A stretch of DNA of 64,000 nt, taken from NCBI GenBank assembly GCA_029204225.1, contig CM055098.1:13559815-13623814 (forward strand), given 5' to 3'. The notes under the pieces were generated by a model. It was not told the DNA's origin. It did no database searches and saw only the letters and a program-made list of their open reading frames with translations. How positions within the stretch are numbered: the stretch's first letter is position 1; each line of letters starts with the position of its first letter. This document shows positions 26,344 to 34,650 of this stretch, in pieces. The DNA is from Diphasiastrum complanatum (Eukaryota; Streptophyta; Lycopodiopsida; Lycopodiales; Lycopodiaceae). The position numbers and the translations under genes were made by a program.

Positions 26344-27723
26344 ATGACTTCAATGAGTTCATACTTGTTGCAACCAAGTGAGAGATTGTCTACTTCCAAT
26401 TATTCAATATGGAAGTTGAGGATGGAGTCCATCTTGATACTCCAAGATGTGATGGACATTGTACTTGGGATTGAGGAGGAGCCTCAAGTCCTTCAAGAAG
26501 TACAAAAATACAAGAAGAGAGCTAGGATGGCTCTCCACTACATTAAGATGAATGTCTCTAATGAGATATTGAGGGAGATTGGTGATTGTTCTACATCCAA
26601 GGAAGCTTGGGTTTGTCTCAAGTCCATCTATGAGGCTAAGAACACCTCTAGGCTCCTCATTCTTAGAAATCAAATATTCCAAAGTAGTCAAAAGAGTGAT
26701 GAGAGTGCATCTAATTATGTTTTGAGAGTCAAGGATATTCATAGGGAGCTTGCATGTATTGGTGACTCAATCAATCAAAGTGAGCTAGTCCAAGTCATTC
26801 TCAATGGCTTGAGAGATGAATATGACAACCTTGTCCAATCCTATGCTATTAAGGAGGAGCTACCAAGTTTGGAGGCCCTTCAAAGTGTGCTTATTTCTGA
26901 AGAATCAAGACAAGAGTACAAACTCTTGAGGATGGACAAGCTATCACTCAATCATGATGATGGCAAAGTTCTATTTGCCAAGCACAAAGAGAGGAGTAAG
27001 AAGCAACACCATCACTTCTCTAATGACAAAGCTAAAGACCAAGATGGAGAGGAGGAGGATACCTCTCATGCTTCTAATTCAAATCTCAAGAAGAAGATGA
27101 TCAAGTGCTTTTATTGTGGCAAGAAAGGCCATTATGCCACCAATTGCTTCAAGAAGAAGAATCAACTCAATCAAGCCAACATCACCAATGAGAAAGAAGA
27201 CTATATTGCAAGTGATGGAGAAGGCTCTCTTATGGCATCAAGCTTCTCCTCTTCCACCTTCAACAAGGATGACTCATGGTATATTGATAGTGGAGCATCT
27301 ACACATATGTGTGGCTTTAAGCACTTTTTTTCATCTATTTTGCCTTATGATGGAGTCAAGGACACCATATACTTTGCAAGTAAGCATGAGTGCAATATTG
27401 AAGGAGTAGGGATTATTCTCTTGAAGCTTGCATCTTCTAAAGATCTCTTTTTCAACAATGTTCTTTTTGTCCCAAAGCTTACAAAGAACATCTTAAGTGT
27501 TGGCCAACTTCTTGATAGTGGTTTTGATGTCAATTTCAATATTGACAATTGTGTGATCAAGAAGGATGGTGAGATCCTTGCATATGGATCAAGACTTGAA
27601 GGCATCTACAAATTGGATCCAAGTGAGAGTGCAAACTCTCTTGATGTTTCTTATATGTCCAATATTTCAAAGGAGTATGATCACACAGATGCACATATCT
27701 TCTTCAAGTATTATGGTATATGA
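26344..27723 (+). CDS. gag: gag-protease polyprotein of E2, truncated
   Basis: This is an open frame of 459 codons. Residues 1-200 are a UBN2-type gag (LSTSNYSIWKLRMES at about 15-29). A charged linker precedes the CCHC knuckle CFYCGKKGHYATNC at 255-268. The aspartic protease motif WYIDSGASTHMC is at 312-323 with DSGAS 315-319. Then comes the pre-integrase spacer (LFVPKLTKNILSVGQLLDSG). The frame ends soon after residue 440, where a deletion removed the integrase zinc finger and most of its core. The start ATG is preceded by the leader shared with E1 and lines up with the E1 gag start. It could still make particles and process them, but cannot integrate or reverse transcribe alone. Confidence 0.88.
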   Translation: MTSMSSYLLQPSERLSTSNYSIWKLRMESILILQDVMDIVLGIEEEPQVLQEVQKYKKRARMALHYIKMNVSNEILREIGDCSTSKEAWVCLKSIYEAKNTSRLLILRNQIFQSSQKSDESASNYVLRVKDIHRELACIGDSINQSELVQVILNGLRDEYDNLVQSYAIKEELPSLEALQSVLISEESRQEYKLLRMDKLSLNHDDGKVLFAKHKERSKKQHHHFSNDKAKDQDGEEEDTSHASNSNLKKKMIKCFYCGKKGHYATNCFKKKNQLNQANITNEKEDYIASDGEGSLMASSFSSSTFNKDDSWYIDSGASTHMCGFKHFFSSILPYDGVKDTIYFASKHECNIEGVGIILLKLASSKDLFFNNVLFVPKLTKNILSVGQLLDSGFDVNFNIDNCVIKKDGEILAYGSRLEGIYKLDPSESANSLDVSYMSNISKEYDHTDAHIFFKYYGI

Positions 27724-28260
27724 TTATTTCTTATTATTCAAAGCATATGTTGAGAAGAAATTCTCATTGAAGATCAAAGCTTTGAGGAGTATTGGAGCTC
27801 TTGAAGGAATAGCACCATATGAAGTTTTATTCAAGATGAAGCCTAAGGTTGATCACCTTAGTGAACTTGGTAGTGTTTGCTTTGCACATATTCCCTTGGA
27901 AACAAGAAGGAAGGATGATCCAAGCTCATGGATCATGATTGGATACTCATCCATCAAGGAGGCCTTTAGTGTCTTTACACTCTCTATTTCAAAAGTGATT
28001 GTGAAGAGATGTCATATTGCATGAAGATTCAATCTTGGAAGTGGCCGAGATCAAGGCTTCTCAAGAAGCATCACAAGTTATCTTTTTTAAAGGTATTCAA
28101 GTTATGATGGGGCCAATGTGTGAGGAGGAGTTTCTTCTTCATATGATTTCAAGAAGATCTTCAAGATGCATGGCCGAGTCTTTATGGCTCACCTTACATG
28201 GCAAAGAGGGGCATCTTTCATGTTGTATCTACTACAACACATTCATATATGCTTCTCTTC
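27715..28260 (+). pseudogene. pol: Integrase remnant of E2 with internal deletions
   Basis: Pieces of integrase remain: YFLLFKAYVEKKFSLKIKAL (core, before the second Asp), then a jump to APYEVLFKMKPKVDHL, CFAHIPLETRRKDDPS and the C-terminal linker (HEDSILEVAEIK, then SRRSSR, to YASL). Compared with E1, the stretch containing the second Asp and the Glu of the DDE triad is deleted. A frameshift lies at about 28010-28020. After about 28260 likeness to E1 ends. Confidence 0.85.
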
Positions 28261-29020
28261 CTTTTCTTGAAATGCTATCTTGCTTCATTGAATTTTTTGG
28301 ATCTCAAAGTTCAAGAAAAGGTATACTAGTTTTGTATGATGCTTATGGTATGGACATGTTTCTTGTCATTATTGACTTAGATGTGTTTCCAATACTTTTT
28401 GAAAGCAAGATATTGCATTGTCAAAAGTATGCTCTTGGTTCTCGTAAGAACAACATTGAGGTTGGTACTCACTTTTTTGAAAATCATGTTTTCACATGTT
28501 TTGAGGCAAATTGTAAACTCCTCTTGAGATTAAGTGAAGCACCCAAAGTGGACACTTACATCCTTGAGAGAGTAACAAGCCTAAAAAAGATCAAGGTAGT
28601 CTTTGATATCAAGATTAGATCCATCATGGATATAGTTCATTGTATGTGGACTAGTCAAGCTAGAAAGCATAATCTTGATAATCATCATTGTTTCACATCT
28701 TATGATCTTGATCTCCATGATCCTTATGAGGCTTGGAAGCCTCAGATTTCTCTATTTATGGTGCATCCATCATGCAAGTGGAACTTTCAAAGCAAAGATC
28801 ATCATCAAGCATGGAGGAAGCCCATGATCATAGTGGCATATTGGTGGAGCACTCTTCAAAGGCATTGGCAAGAGATCTCTACCAAAGAGATCTTATCATG
28901 GATATGGTGAGGGTGCTGCTATGATGGATCCCTTGGCTGATCTTCACTTCTTATGCATACCAAAGGATCCACTCAAAAGATTTACAAACTTCTCAAGTGA
29001 TCTAGTACCTTTCCAAGCTA
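28261..29020 (+). other. Unrecognised sequence replacing RT and RNase H in E2
   Basis: Where E1 has RT and RNase H, E2 carries about 760 bp that I cannot align to any copia domain. Reading stays open from the linker (frame 28017-28910, 297 codons in total) to a TGA at 28908-28910, for example EVGTHFFENHVFTC and YDLDLHDPYEAWKP. No family was recognised. It may be captured host DNA, a piece of another repeat, or a strongly rearranged part of the element. An overlapping frame (28733-28924) is also open. Confidence 0.6.
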
Positions 29021-29032
29021 TTTTTTGAGGAG
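29021..29032 (+). other. Polypurine tract of E2
   Basis: TTTTTTGAGGAG directly before the 3' LTR. Confidence 0.85.
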
Positions 29033-29856
29033 TGTGAGAAATTGGCAAAAATCTAGCTTGGTGTTTTTTATGATAGAAGTTTGTAAGTGAATCTCACATG
29101 TGTGGCGGATGTTCCCACGTGTGGCGAATTGTAAAGTAAATCAAAATGTTTAATATAGGGGTCTCATTGAATTTCATAGTCAAGCATTTAGGTGTAGGAT
29201 GTTGATAGGGTCAAATTTGGCATAGATGGCAAATTATCCATTTCCACTTGTAATGCCACTATTGAGCCAAAATAGCGTAGGCCAAACTTGTGCCAATTAG
29301 AGTGTAGACAAGTGTAAAGCTTTTGTTTGATGAAGTTTAAGAGGTCCAATAGGATTTAGAGGTGGAACCATGTGTGGTCCAATAGGAATTTGAGGTGTGC
29401 TTGAATATAGTCCAATAGAATTTAGAGGTGCATGGATCAATGGTCCAATAGGATTAAGAGGTGGCAAAGTGTGATCCAATCATAGTCAAGCATAGTGGTA
29501 GCTCATGAATCTACTAGTATCATTGTACTCCTCATTTTGGATCCAATTGATTTTGAGATTGAGTGGATTTTGAGTGTCATTGAATTTCTAGCTTTCTCTC
29601 TCTACCCGAGAGCTCATGATGCTTTTTCTCTCTCTACCCGAGGAGAGCAGCTTGTTTTTACTTAGATTATATTTTGAATACTTCCCACACGTGTGAGTGA
29701 GAGTTGGAAGTAATTGAGTGCATGTAGTAGTGTGTTTTTGCCATAGATTCAAAGATAGATCTTGAATCTCAATCTAGTCTTGATCTTGGTGCATCTACAC
29801 ACCTTAGGAGATCACAAGTAGATGTAGTGGACAGTCCACACGTGTGAAATTCAACA
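29033..29856 (+). repeat. 3' LTR of E2
   Basis: 824 bp, ending AAATTCAACA and followed by target copy GAAAC. CACACGTGTG is at 29686-29695 and 29837-29846. Confidence 0.95.
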
Positions 29857-29945
29857 GAAACAAGGTTTTTTCTAGCTAAAGAGATATTCATCATATACCT
29901 TCAAGTGATTGTGTTACAAAAATAATAATAAAATAATAAGAATTG
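29857..29945 (+). pseudogene. RNase H fragment, right part, after E2
   Basis: After the target copy the older element resumes: RNKVFSS, stop, RDIHHIPSSDCVTK. This fits the REKVI..EI.L.HV.S..CVAD part that follows FHARSKHIEVAHHFV in complete copies. The reading therefore continues across E2 once its 5-bp duplication is counted. Confidence 0.75.
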
Positions 29946-30622
29946 TTTGATAAACATAGGTCATCTCTTGGCATCAACGAGAGACCTAGCTTCAGTGTTT
30001 GCAAATTGAATTTGATCAGGAAAAACATGCAAGTATCAATATGAGGCCAATTTGGAGACCTTTTAAATAGTATGACCAAAAGTCAAAGTGTGGCCTCACA
30101 AATGTGAAATCAATTCGGAAGGGACCGAGTTGGTCCAGACAATACTGACAACCATGGAAGGAGTGGACGTTATCGCTATATGGGAGTAGGATGATTGAAG
30201 TGTGTTATTAGAATGAGGAAGAGTGAGTAAAATCAGATAATTTAAGACATGATAATGTGCAAGAAAAATATTACCTATGCTTCAATTAAATGAGATGAGT
30301 ACAATGATTCTTTACGAATCTGGTGTGCAATATAAGCTAGAATACAAATCACTACAATGTTTGTCATGAGATAGCTTAGAATCATGCGTAGCAGTATGTG
30401 TCACACTAATTTTCACACTTAAAACTTTCTTGAGGTCACCTCTGAATGATAGTTCTCTTTCTCTCACACCTCACTACATGCATTGTCTCATCACCGATTG
30501 AACAAACGTTGGAAAACCCTAGTTTCTTGTTATTTTTGTGTTAGGCTCCATGGTTGCTCAACTATTGCTTGCCTTAACAACCTCACCACAATTCTGCAAC
30601 ATTCTTAGTTGGTGGAAAGGTC
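29946..30622. other. Spacer, no gene seen
   Basis: No supported coding sequence or clear repeat. Confidence 0.5.
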
Positions 30623-31371
30623 ACTAGAAAATTTGTATCCTGGTTCATACTACATGTTACTAATCTAAAAAAGGAAGCACAAAGATACATCATAGTGGAA
30701 GAACTCAACAACACAAGATCGTCAACACAGATATCAAGTTATAACCATAAGAGTAAGACAAAAGGCATTATGTTCATAGGTAGATTAGTGCTCTTTGAAG
30801 GATACATATATGAAGTGACTTGAGTTTAGGTCTACATATCAAAAAAATCGGCTAGTAACAAATGATTACCTAAAGATGTCATTGAAGTAATTATTCTAAT
30901 AATGCCAAGTGCTCATTTTTTTCTTTGTATTTTGGAGTGACCTTCAAACATAGAGTACACATTAGACTCTCATGTGGATAGCCACTAGAAAATCTGTATC
31001 CTAATTCGTAATGGATGTTACTAATCTAGAAATTGCAGCACAAAGATAAATCACAATAGAACAACCAAATAGCACAAGCGCATCAAAACACATTGATACC
31101 AAGATTATAAACATAAGACAGAGACAAAAAGGCACTACATTCAGAGGGATGTCAAGAAGCGTAGATTAGCTTTTCTAAAAGAATACATATATAAAGTGAC
31201 TCGACTTTAAGTCTACGTATCGGGAAAATCAGATTGTAAGAATTGATCACCTAAAGATGTTATTGAATTGATTATTCTAATAAATTTGCAAAGTGCTCAT
31301 TTTTTTTTGTATTTTGGAGTCATCTTCAAACATAGGATACGCATTTTATTAACATTCTCATGTGGATAGCC
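30623..31371. repeat. Two tandem copies of a 361-388 bp unit
   Basis: Copy 1 (30623-30983) and copy 2 (30984-31371) both begin ACTAGAAAAT and end CTCATGTGGATAGCC. They are diverged, with several small indels. No coding content or terminal motif identifies the source. Confidence 0.85.
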
Positions 31372-32364
31372 ACTGATTGGCTGCCACATAGCCATGCTTA
31401 CTAAAACATAATAGCCAATGATTGGCAGCTGCCGAGCCATGCGAACTTAAAATATTAAGGAACTGCCTGAAGTTTGAGGGTGGTGTTAAAGTATAGGCTG
31501 TTTTTTGGGCCAAAAAACAACAAAGTTTCAAGACGAAAATGATGGGACTTTTCAACATAAGAACAAGGATTTAGAAAAGCAGTTGTCAGGCCCTTCAAGT
31601 AGAGCCATGTATTGTTCAAATGAAGCAATACAGTCATGGGCACCTGTCAAAATGCAAGGCTGATCCTCAATGATAGGTTCAAAGATTCGAACATGTGAAG
31701 TAAGAAGACTGAAGCGGTAACTTCTAAGTTTTGGATCTCTGTTCGCACGCCTGGTCGGGTTTCAGAGCGACATTTTTAAATTATTTGCTACTATTGTACT
31801 AATTAAATAACTTTCAGCTTATCTATATAGTTTAAGTACTTTTGCTTGGGTTAAATTTTAATTACCCTCTCTTCAATGCGCGCGCTGATATCATTAATCT
31901 CCGCTGGATGATTGCCACTTGTCATTTATGCCACGTGTCAGGCTCTTTACGGTTGCTCTTTCGATAGCGTGGCAAAATTTGAATGTAGCTGTTGGGAGTT
32001 ATCATCTAAGCAAGACCGTTAATCTCTCACAGTCTTTAACAGCCGCAAAATTTTTCAGTGCGCGTAGTTGGATTCTTGGCACTTGCTAATGCAGCCACTT
32101 GGCAATGGATTAGCGAACTCTCGGAGATACGTGGCAGCATCTGAGTGTAGGTGTCGTGGGTCATGATCTGATTAGAGCCGTTAATCAATTTCCCTCTCTC
32201 TGTCGGTCTCGAATTTCAAAGTCTAGAGAGAGAGAGAGAGCATTCGCGGTTCATGGCACGGTAGACCTAGCGCTCGAACAGTTGGATCTCTGCCACGTGG
32301 CAAAGTTGACACTTAGTCTCTTGTCGGATCGGTCATGGAAACGTGGCAGAATCCGGGCGTCTAG
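31372..32364 (+). promoter_or_regulatory. Upstream region of the AHL gene with clustered ACGTG boxes
   Basis: ACGTG-type boxes occur as CCACGTGTCA (31931-31940), ACGTGGCA (about 32130-32137), the 12-base palindrome TGCCACGTGGCA (32291-32302, G-box CACGTG 32294-32299) and ACGTGGCA (32341-32348). Related GCCACTTG words are at about 31914 and 32094. A TTGAC core (W-box) is at 32306-32310. Such G-box/ABRE elements are bound by bZIP and bHLH factors. They lie within 450 bp of the TATA box. No element coding sequence lies in this stretch. Confidence 0.6.
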
Positions 32365-32370
32365 TATAAA
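32365..32370 (+). promoter_or_regulatory. TATA box of the AHL gene
   Basis: TATAAA in CTAGTATAAAATGC, downstream of the G-boxes and about 1.0 kb before the AHL start codon. Transcription would begin near 32395-32405. Confidence 0.6.
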
Positions 32371-33029
32371 ATGCAACGGTAGAGATCCGTAAATCGTTTC
32401 GTGTTTTTAAGACTCGAGAGAGAGGGAGCTTCGTTGGAATTGTAACAGCAAAAACAGCGAGAAGGGAGCGAGAGAGAGGGAGAGAGAGAGAGAGAGAGAG
32501 AGAAAGAGCGACAGCAAGAAAGAAAGAGGAGGGAGGGAGGGAGCTAGCGAGCGAGCGAGGAGGCATTGTTTTGTTGGGTATGTTGTTGTTGTTGTTGTGT
32601 ATAGGTGTTGAGAGATAAAGGAAGAATTAGAGTGGAAGGAGATGGTGGAAAGGTAAATAGTGTGATATATCCCATGCGTAGAACCTGGTCCACCCACCAC
32701 CAGACTAGACTCGCTCTACCCCACCATCAGCACCTCTTTTTGCTCCTCCCTGCCCGTTCTCAGCTCTCACCTCCTCCACCTTCCAATCCCTCCCTGCCTT
32801 CACCTTGCAGAATTTTCTTCCTTGTCAATTCAGTGCAGTTGCATCAGACGCTGAACTTTCTCAAGGCACTTGAACACTGTGCATTCCCACTTTTGGGCCT
32901 TTGAAGCTGCTGTGTATTCGTCCAACAAATTCTCTGTTGCTGCATCCGTGCATCCTCCAACTTGCCCAAGTAGATTGATCCATCGCTCTTCCCAAGGTTC
33001 CGCTGAAAAAAAGTGACCGCAACACTGCG

Positions 33030-33290
33030 GCCTGATCCATAGAAACAAAAGGTTGTAGAGTCTTATTGAAGCCTATGCAGCACTGCCTGATCAATAAAAC
33101 CAAGAGGTTTTCTAGTCTCATTGAAGCTTATGTACCTCTGCCTGATCATTAGAAACAAAAGGTTGTAGACTCTTACTGGAGGTTGATCTATAGCACCTCT
33201 CAAGGTTTTAGTGAAAACGTGACTGCAACGTTAACACTGCCTGATCAGTAGAAGCTAAAGGTTCTAGTCTTATTGAAGCTGCTTATGAAA
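33030..33290. repeat. Four imperfect repeats in the AHL leader
   Basis: GCCTGATC followed by a TAGAAACAAAAGGTT-like stretch and TCTTATTGAAGC starts at 33030, 33085, 33140 and 33239. A second module (CAAGGTT...GTGAAAA...GTGAC.GCAAC) precedes the first copy at about 32993 and recurs before the fourth at about 33210. Confidence 0.85.
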
Positions 33291-33363
33291 GCTCTGCGAA
33301 AAATTACGAAGAACAATTTCTACAATTGCCAGATTGGTGATTGCTTAAGTGCTTCTTGAGCAG

Positions 33364-33369
33364 ATGTAG
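33364..33369 (+). promoter_or_regulatory. AUG-stop minimal upstream ORF
   Basis: ATGTAG lies 9 bases before the main ATG (33379), a start codon followed directly by a stop. If a leader intron ends at 33363, it would be the first six bases of the second exon. Start-stop uORFs can lower translation of the main frame, as known for the AUGUAA elements of plant boron transporters. Confidence 0.6.
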
Positions 33370-33378
33370 ATTCGTTTG

Positions 33379-34203
33379 ATGGCCAGTTTGGATCCAGGAT
33401 TTCACTCCAGCCATAACCATCAGTCAAGCAACGTCAATCAAAATCACCAACTTGCTGCTGCACTTCCCTTACGTTCACACAACTCAGAAGAGGAGAACAG
33501 CGGGAGCACCAGTCCGAACGGATCAAAGAGAAACGGTAAAGGAAAAGGTCCAGATCAAGTAATGGGAGAGGGGGAAATTGTCCGAAAGCCAAGAGGCCGC
33601 CCACCAGGATCTAAGAACAAGCCAAAACCACCCATTATCATTACGAGAGACACCGGAAATGCAATGAGGCCACATGTGTTGGAGATTGCAGGAGGTTGTG
33701 ATGTGGGCGAGACGCTGGCTACCTTTGCAAGGAGGCGCCAACGAGGGCTGTGTGTTTTGGGAGGAAGCGGCACAGTGGCGAATGTGACTCTGAGGCAGCT
33801 CGCCGCTCCTGGTTCCACAGTAACTTTCCATGGTAGATTTGAGATCCTTTCCCTGTCTGGAGCATTTTTGCCACCTCCAGCACCTGTAGCTGTGGCAGGC
33901 CTCACGGTAGCATTGGCAGGATCGCAGCCTGGCCAGGTGCTTGGCGGCAGTGTTGTGGGTCAGTTAATGGCAGCAAGCCCAGTGTTGGTAATCGCCACTT
34001 CTTTTGTTGGAGCCACATACGATCGCTTGCCCCTTGAGGATGAAGATCACAACCAATTGTCCACTGTCTCTGCTGCATCAGCACCATCGAGCGATCCATG
34101 CGGTATGGCGCTTTACAACATTTCTCAGAACCCGCTTGCGAACTGTCAATTGCCAGCTGATATGCTTCAGGCATGGGCTGCCAATAATCGAGCTCCATTT
34201 TGA
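33379..34203 (+). CDS. AT-hook motif nuclear-localized (AHL) protein, single AT-hook, intronless
   Basis: The 274-residue protein is a DNA-binding chromatin protein of the AHL family. These act in the nucleus on AT-rich DNA and form complexes that modulate transcription in development and growth. Residues 1-60 are polar and low-complexity (His/Asn/Ser-rich). The AT-hook is [17 protein letters not shown] at about 69-85, with core RGRPP 72-76 and the GSKNKPKPP tail of type I hooks. The PPC/DUF296 domain spans about 95-215 and contains [10 protein letters not shown] at 152-161, the conserved GRFEIL motif needed for partner contacts in this clade. The C-terminus is variable ([15 protein letters not shown]). 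One hook, this tail and no intron fit the clade-A (type I) AHLs. The start at 33379 is the first in-frame ATG, after ATGTAG. It is the only gene in the window that looks functional for the host. I cannot name the orthologue. Confidence 0.96.
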   Translation: MASLDPGFHSSHNHQSSNVNQNHQLAAALPLRSHNSEEENSGSTSPNGSKRNGKGKGPDQVMGEGEIVRKPRGRPPGSKNKPKPPIIITRDTGNAMRPHVLEIAGGCDVGETLATFARRRQRGLCVLGGSGTVANVTLRQLAAPGSTVTFHGRFEILSLSGAFLPPPAPVAVAGLTVALAGSQPGQVLGGSVVGQLMAASPVLVIATSFVGATYDRLPLEDEDHNQLSTVSAASAPSSDPCGMALYNISQNPLANCQLPADMLQAWAANNRAPF

Positions 34204-34650
34204 GCTTTATCCCTGTACGAGGGAACCATCGGTGTAAGAAGCTTTGGGACTAGTGAATCTATCTTGTTCTACTTTCCATCTTTAATAGAACTGTAGGTTT
34301 GCTAGAGAACTTTGCAGATTCCTCACAGCTACATATGGAAGATGACAAAATCTTGTTTGTGTCAAAGGATACTCTACAGCATTTATACTAGTTTTTAGAT
34401 GAACTTCAGTCCAACCTTTCAAAACAACGGCGTATGGCCTTAACAGCAGCTTCCTCTTTACTTTATGGAAGACGGCTCATATATACGAGAAGCCAAACAT
34501 GTAATTTGGAAGTCAAAATACTAAGAATGGTGGAAGATGTACTTATAAATAGTTCATCGCTGTGTTCTTTCTTAGTACCTGTTCTAATTTGTTACTTAGC
34601 AGCAAGTTTTGTACTGCAATTGTTGTTAATAAATGATCGATGAGTTCATT
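34204..34650 (+). terminator. AHL 3' UTR with polyadenylation signal
   Basis: AATAAA at 34628-34633 lies about 425 bp past the stop codon; T-rich and TGT-containing sequence precedes it. Other weaker signals are possible nearer the stop. Confidence 0.5.

Larger units (their letters stand above)
24767..29856 (+). mobile_element. Copia element E2, non-autonomous, nested in an older copia
   Basis: This is a 5.1-kb element with two 824-bp LTRs, TGTGAGAAATTGGC to AAATTCAACA, and the 5-bp duplication GAAAC on both sides (24762-24766, 29857-29861). By eye the LTRs differ at roughly two dozen positions, so it is fairly recent. It keeps gag, protease and part of integrase. The integrase core has a large deletion, and the RT and RNase H region is replaced by about 760 bp of unrelated sequence. 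It must depend on enzymes made elsewhere. Its LTRs, leader and gag align with E1. Confidence 0.95.
32400..33378 (+). other. Long 5' leader of the AHL gene, possibly with an intron
   Basis: The leader begins with a GA-rich tract (32471-32512), common in plant 5' UTRs. A good donor AAAG/GTAAAT lies at 32652/32653 and an acceptor TTGAGCAG ends at 33363, so a 711-bp leader intron is possible. Without splicing, several upstream ATGs (for example at about 32674) would precede the main start. Repeats at 33030-33290 would then lie within the intron. Whether splicing occurs cannot be told from sequence alone. Confidence 0.5.

Noticed and set aside
32407-32700. Ser-Leu-rich minus-strand frame
   Set aside because: It comes from the GA-rich leader tract read in reverse.
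33523-34198. Long minus-strand and alternate frames over the AHL gene
   Set aside because: They are shadows of the GC-richer AHL coding region, which has clear AT-hook and PPC motifs in its own frame.
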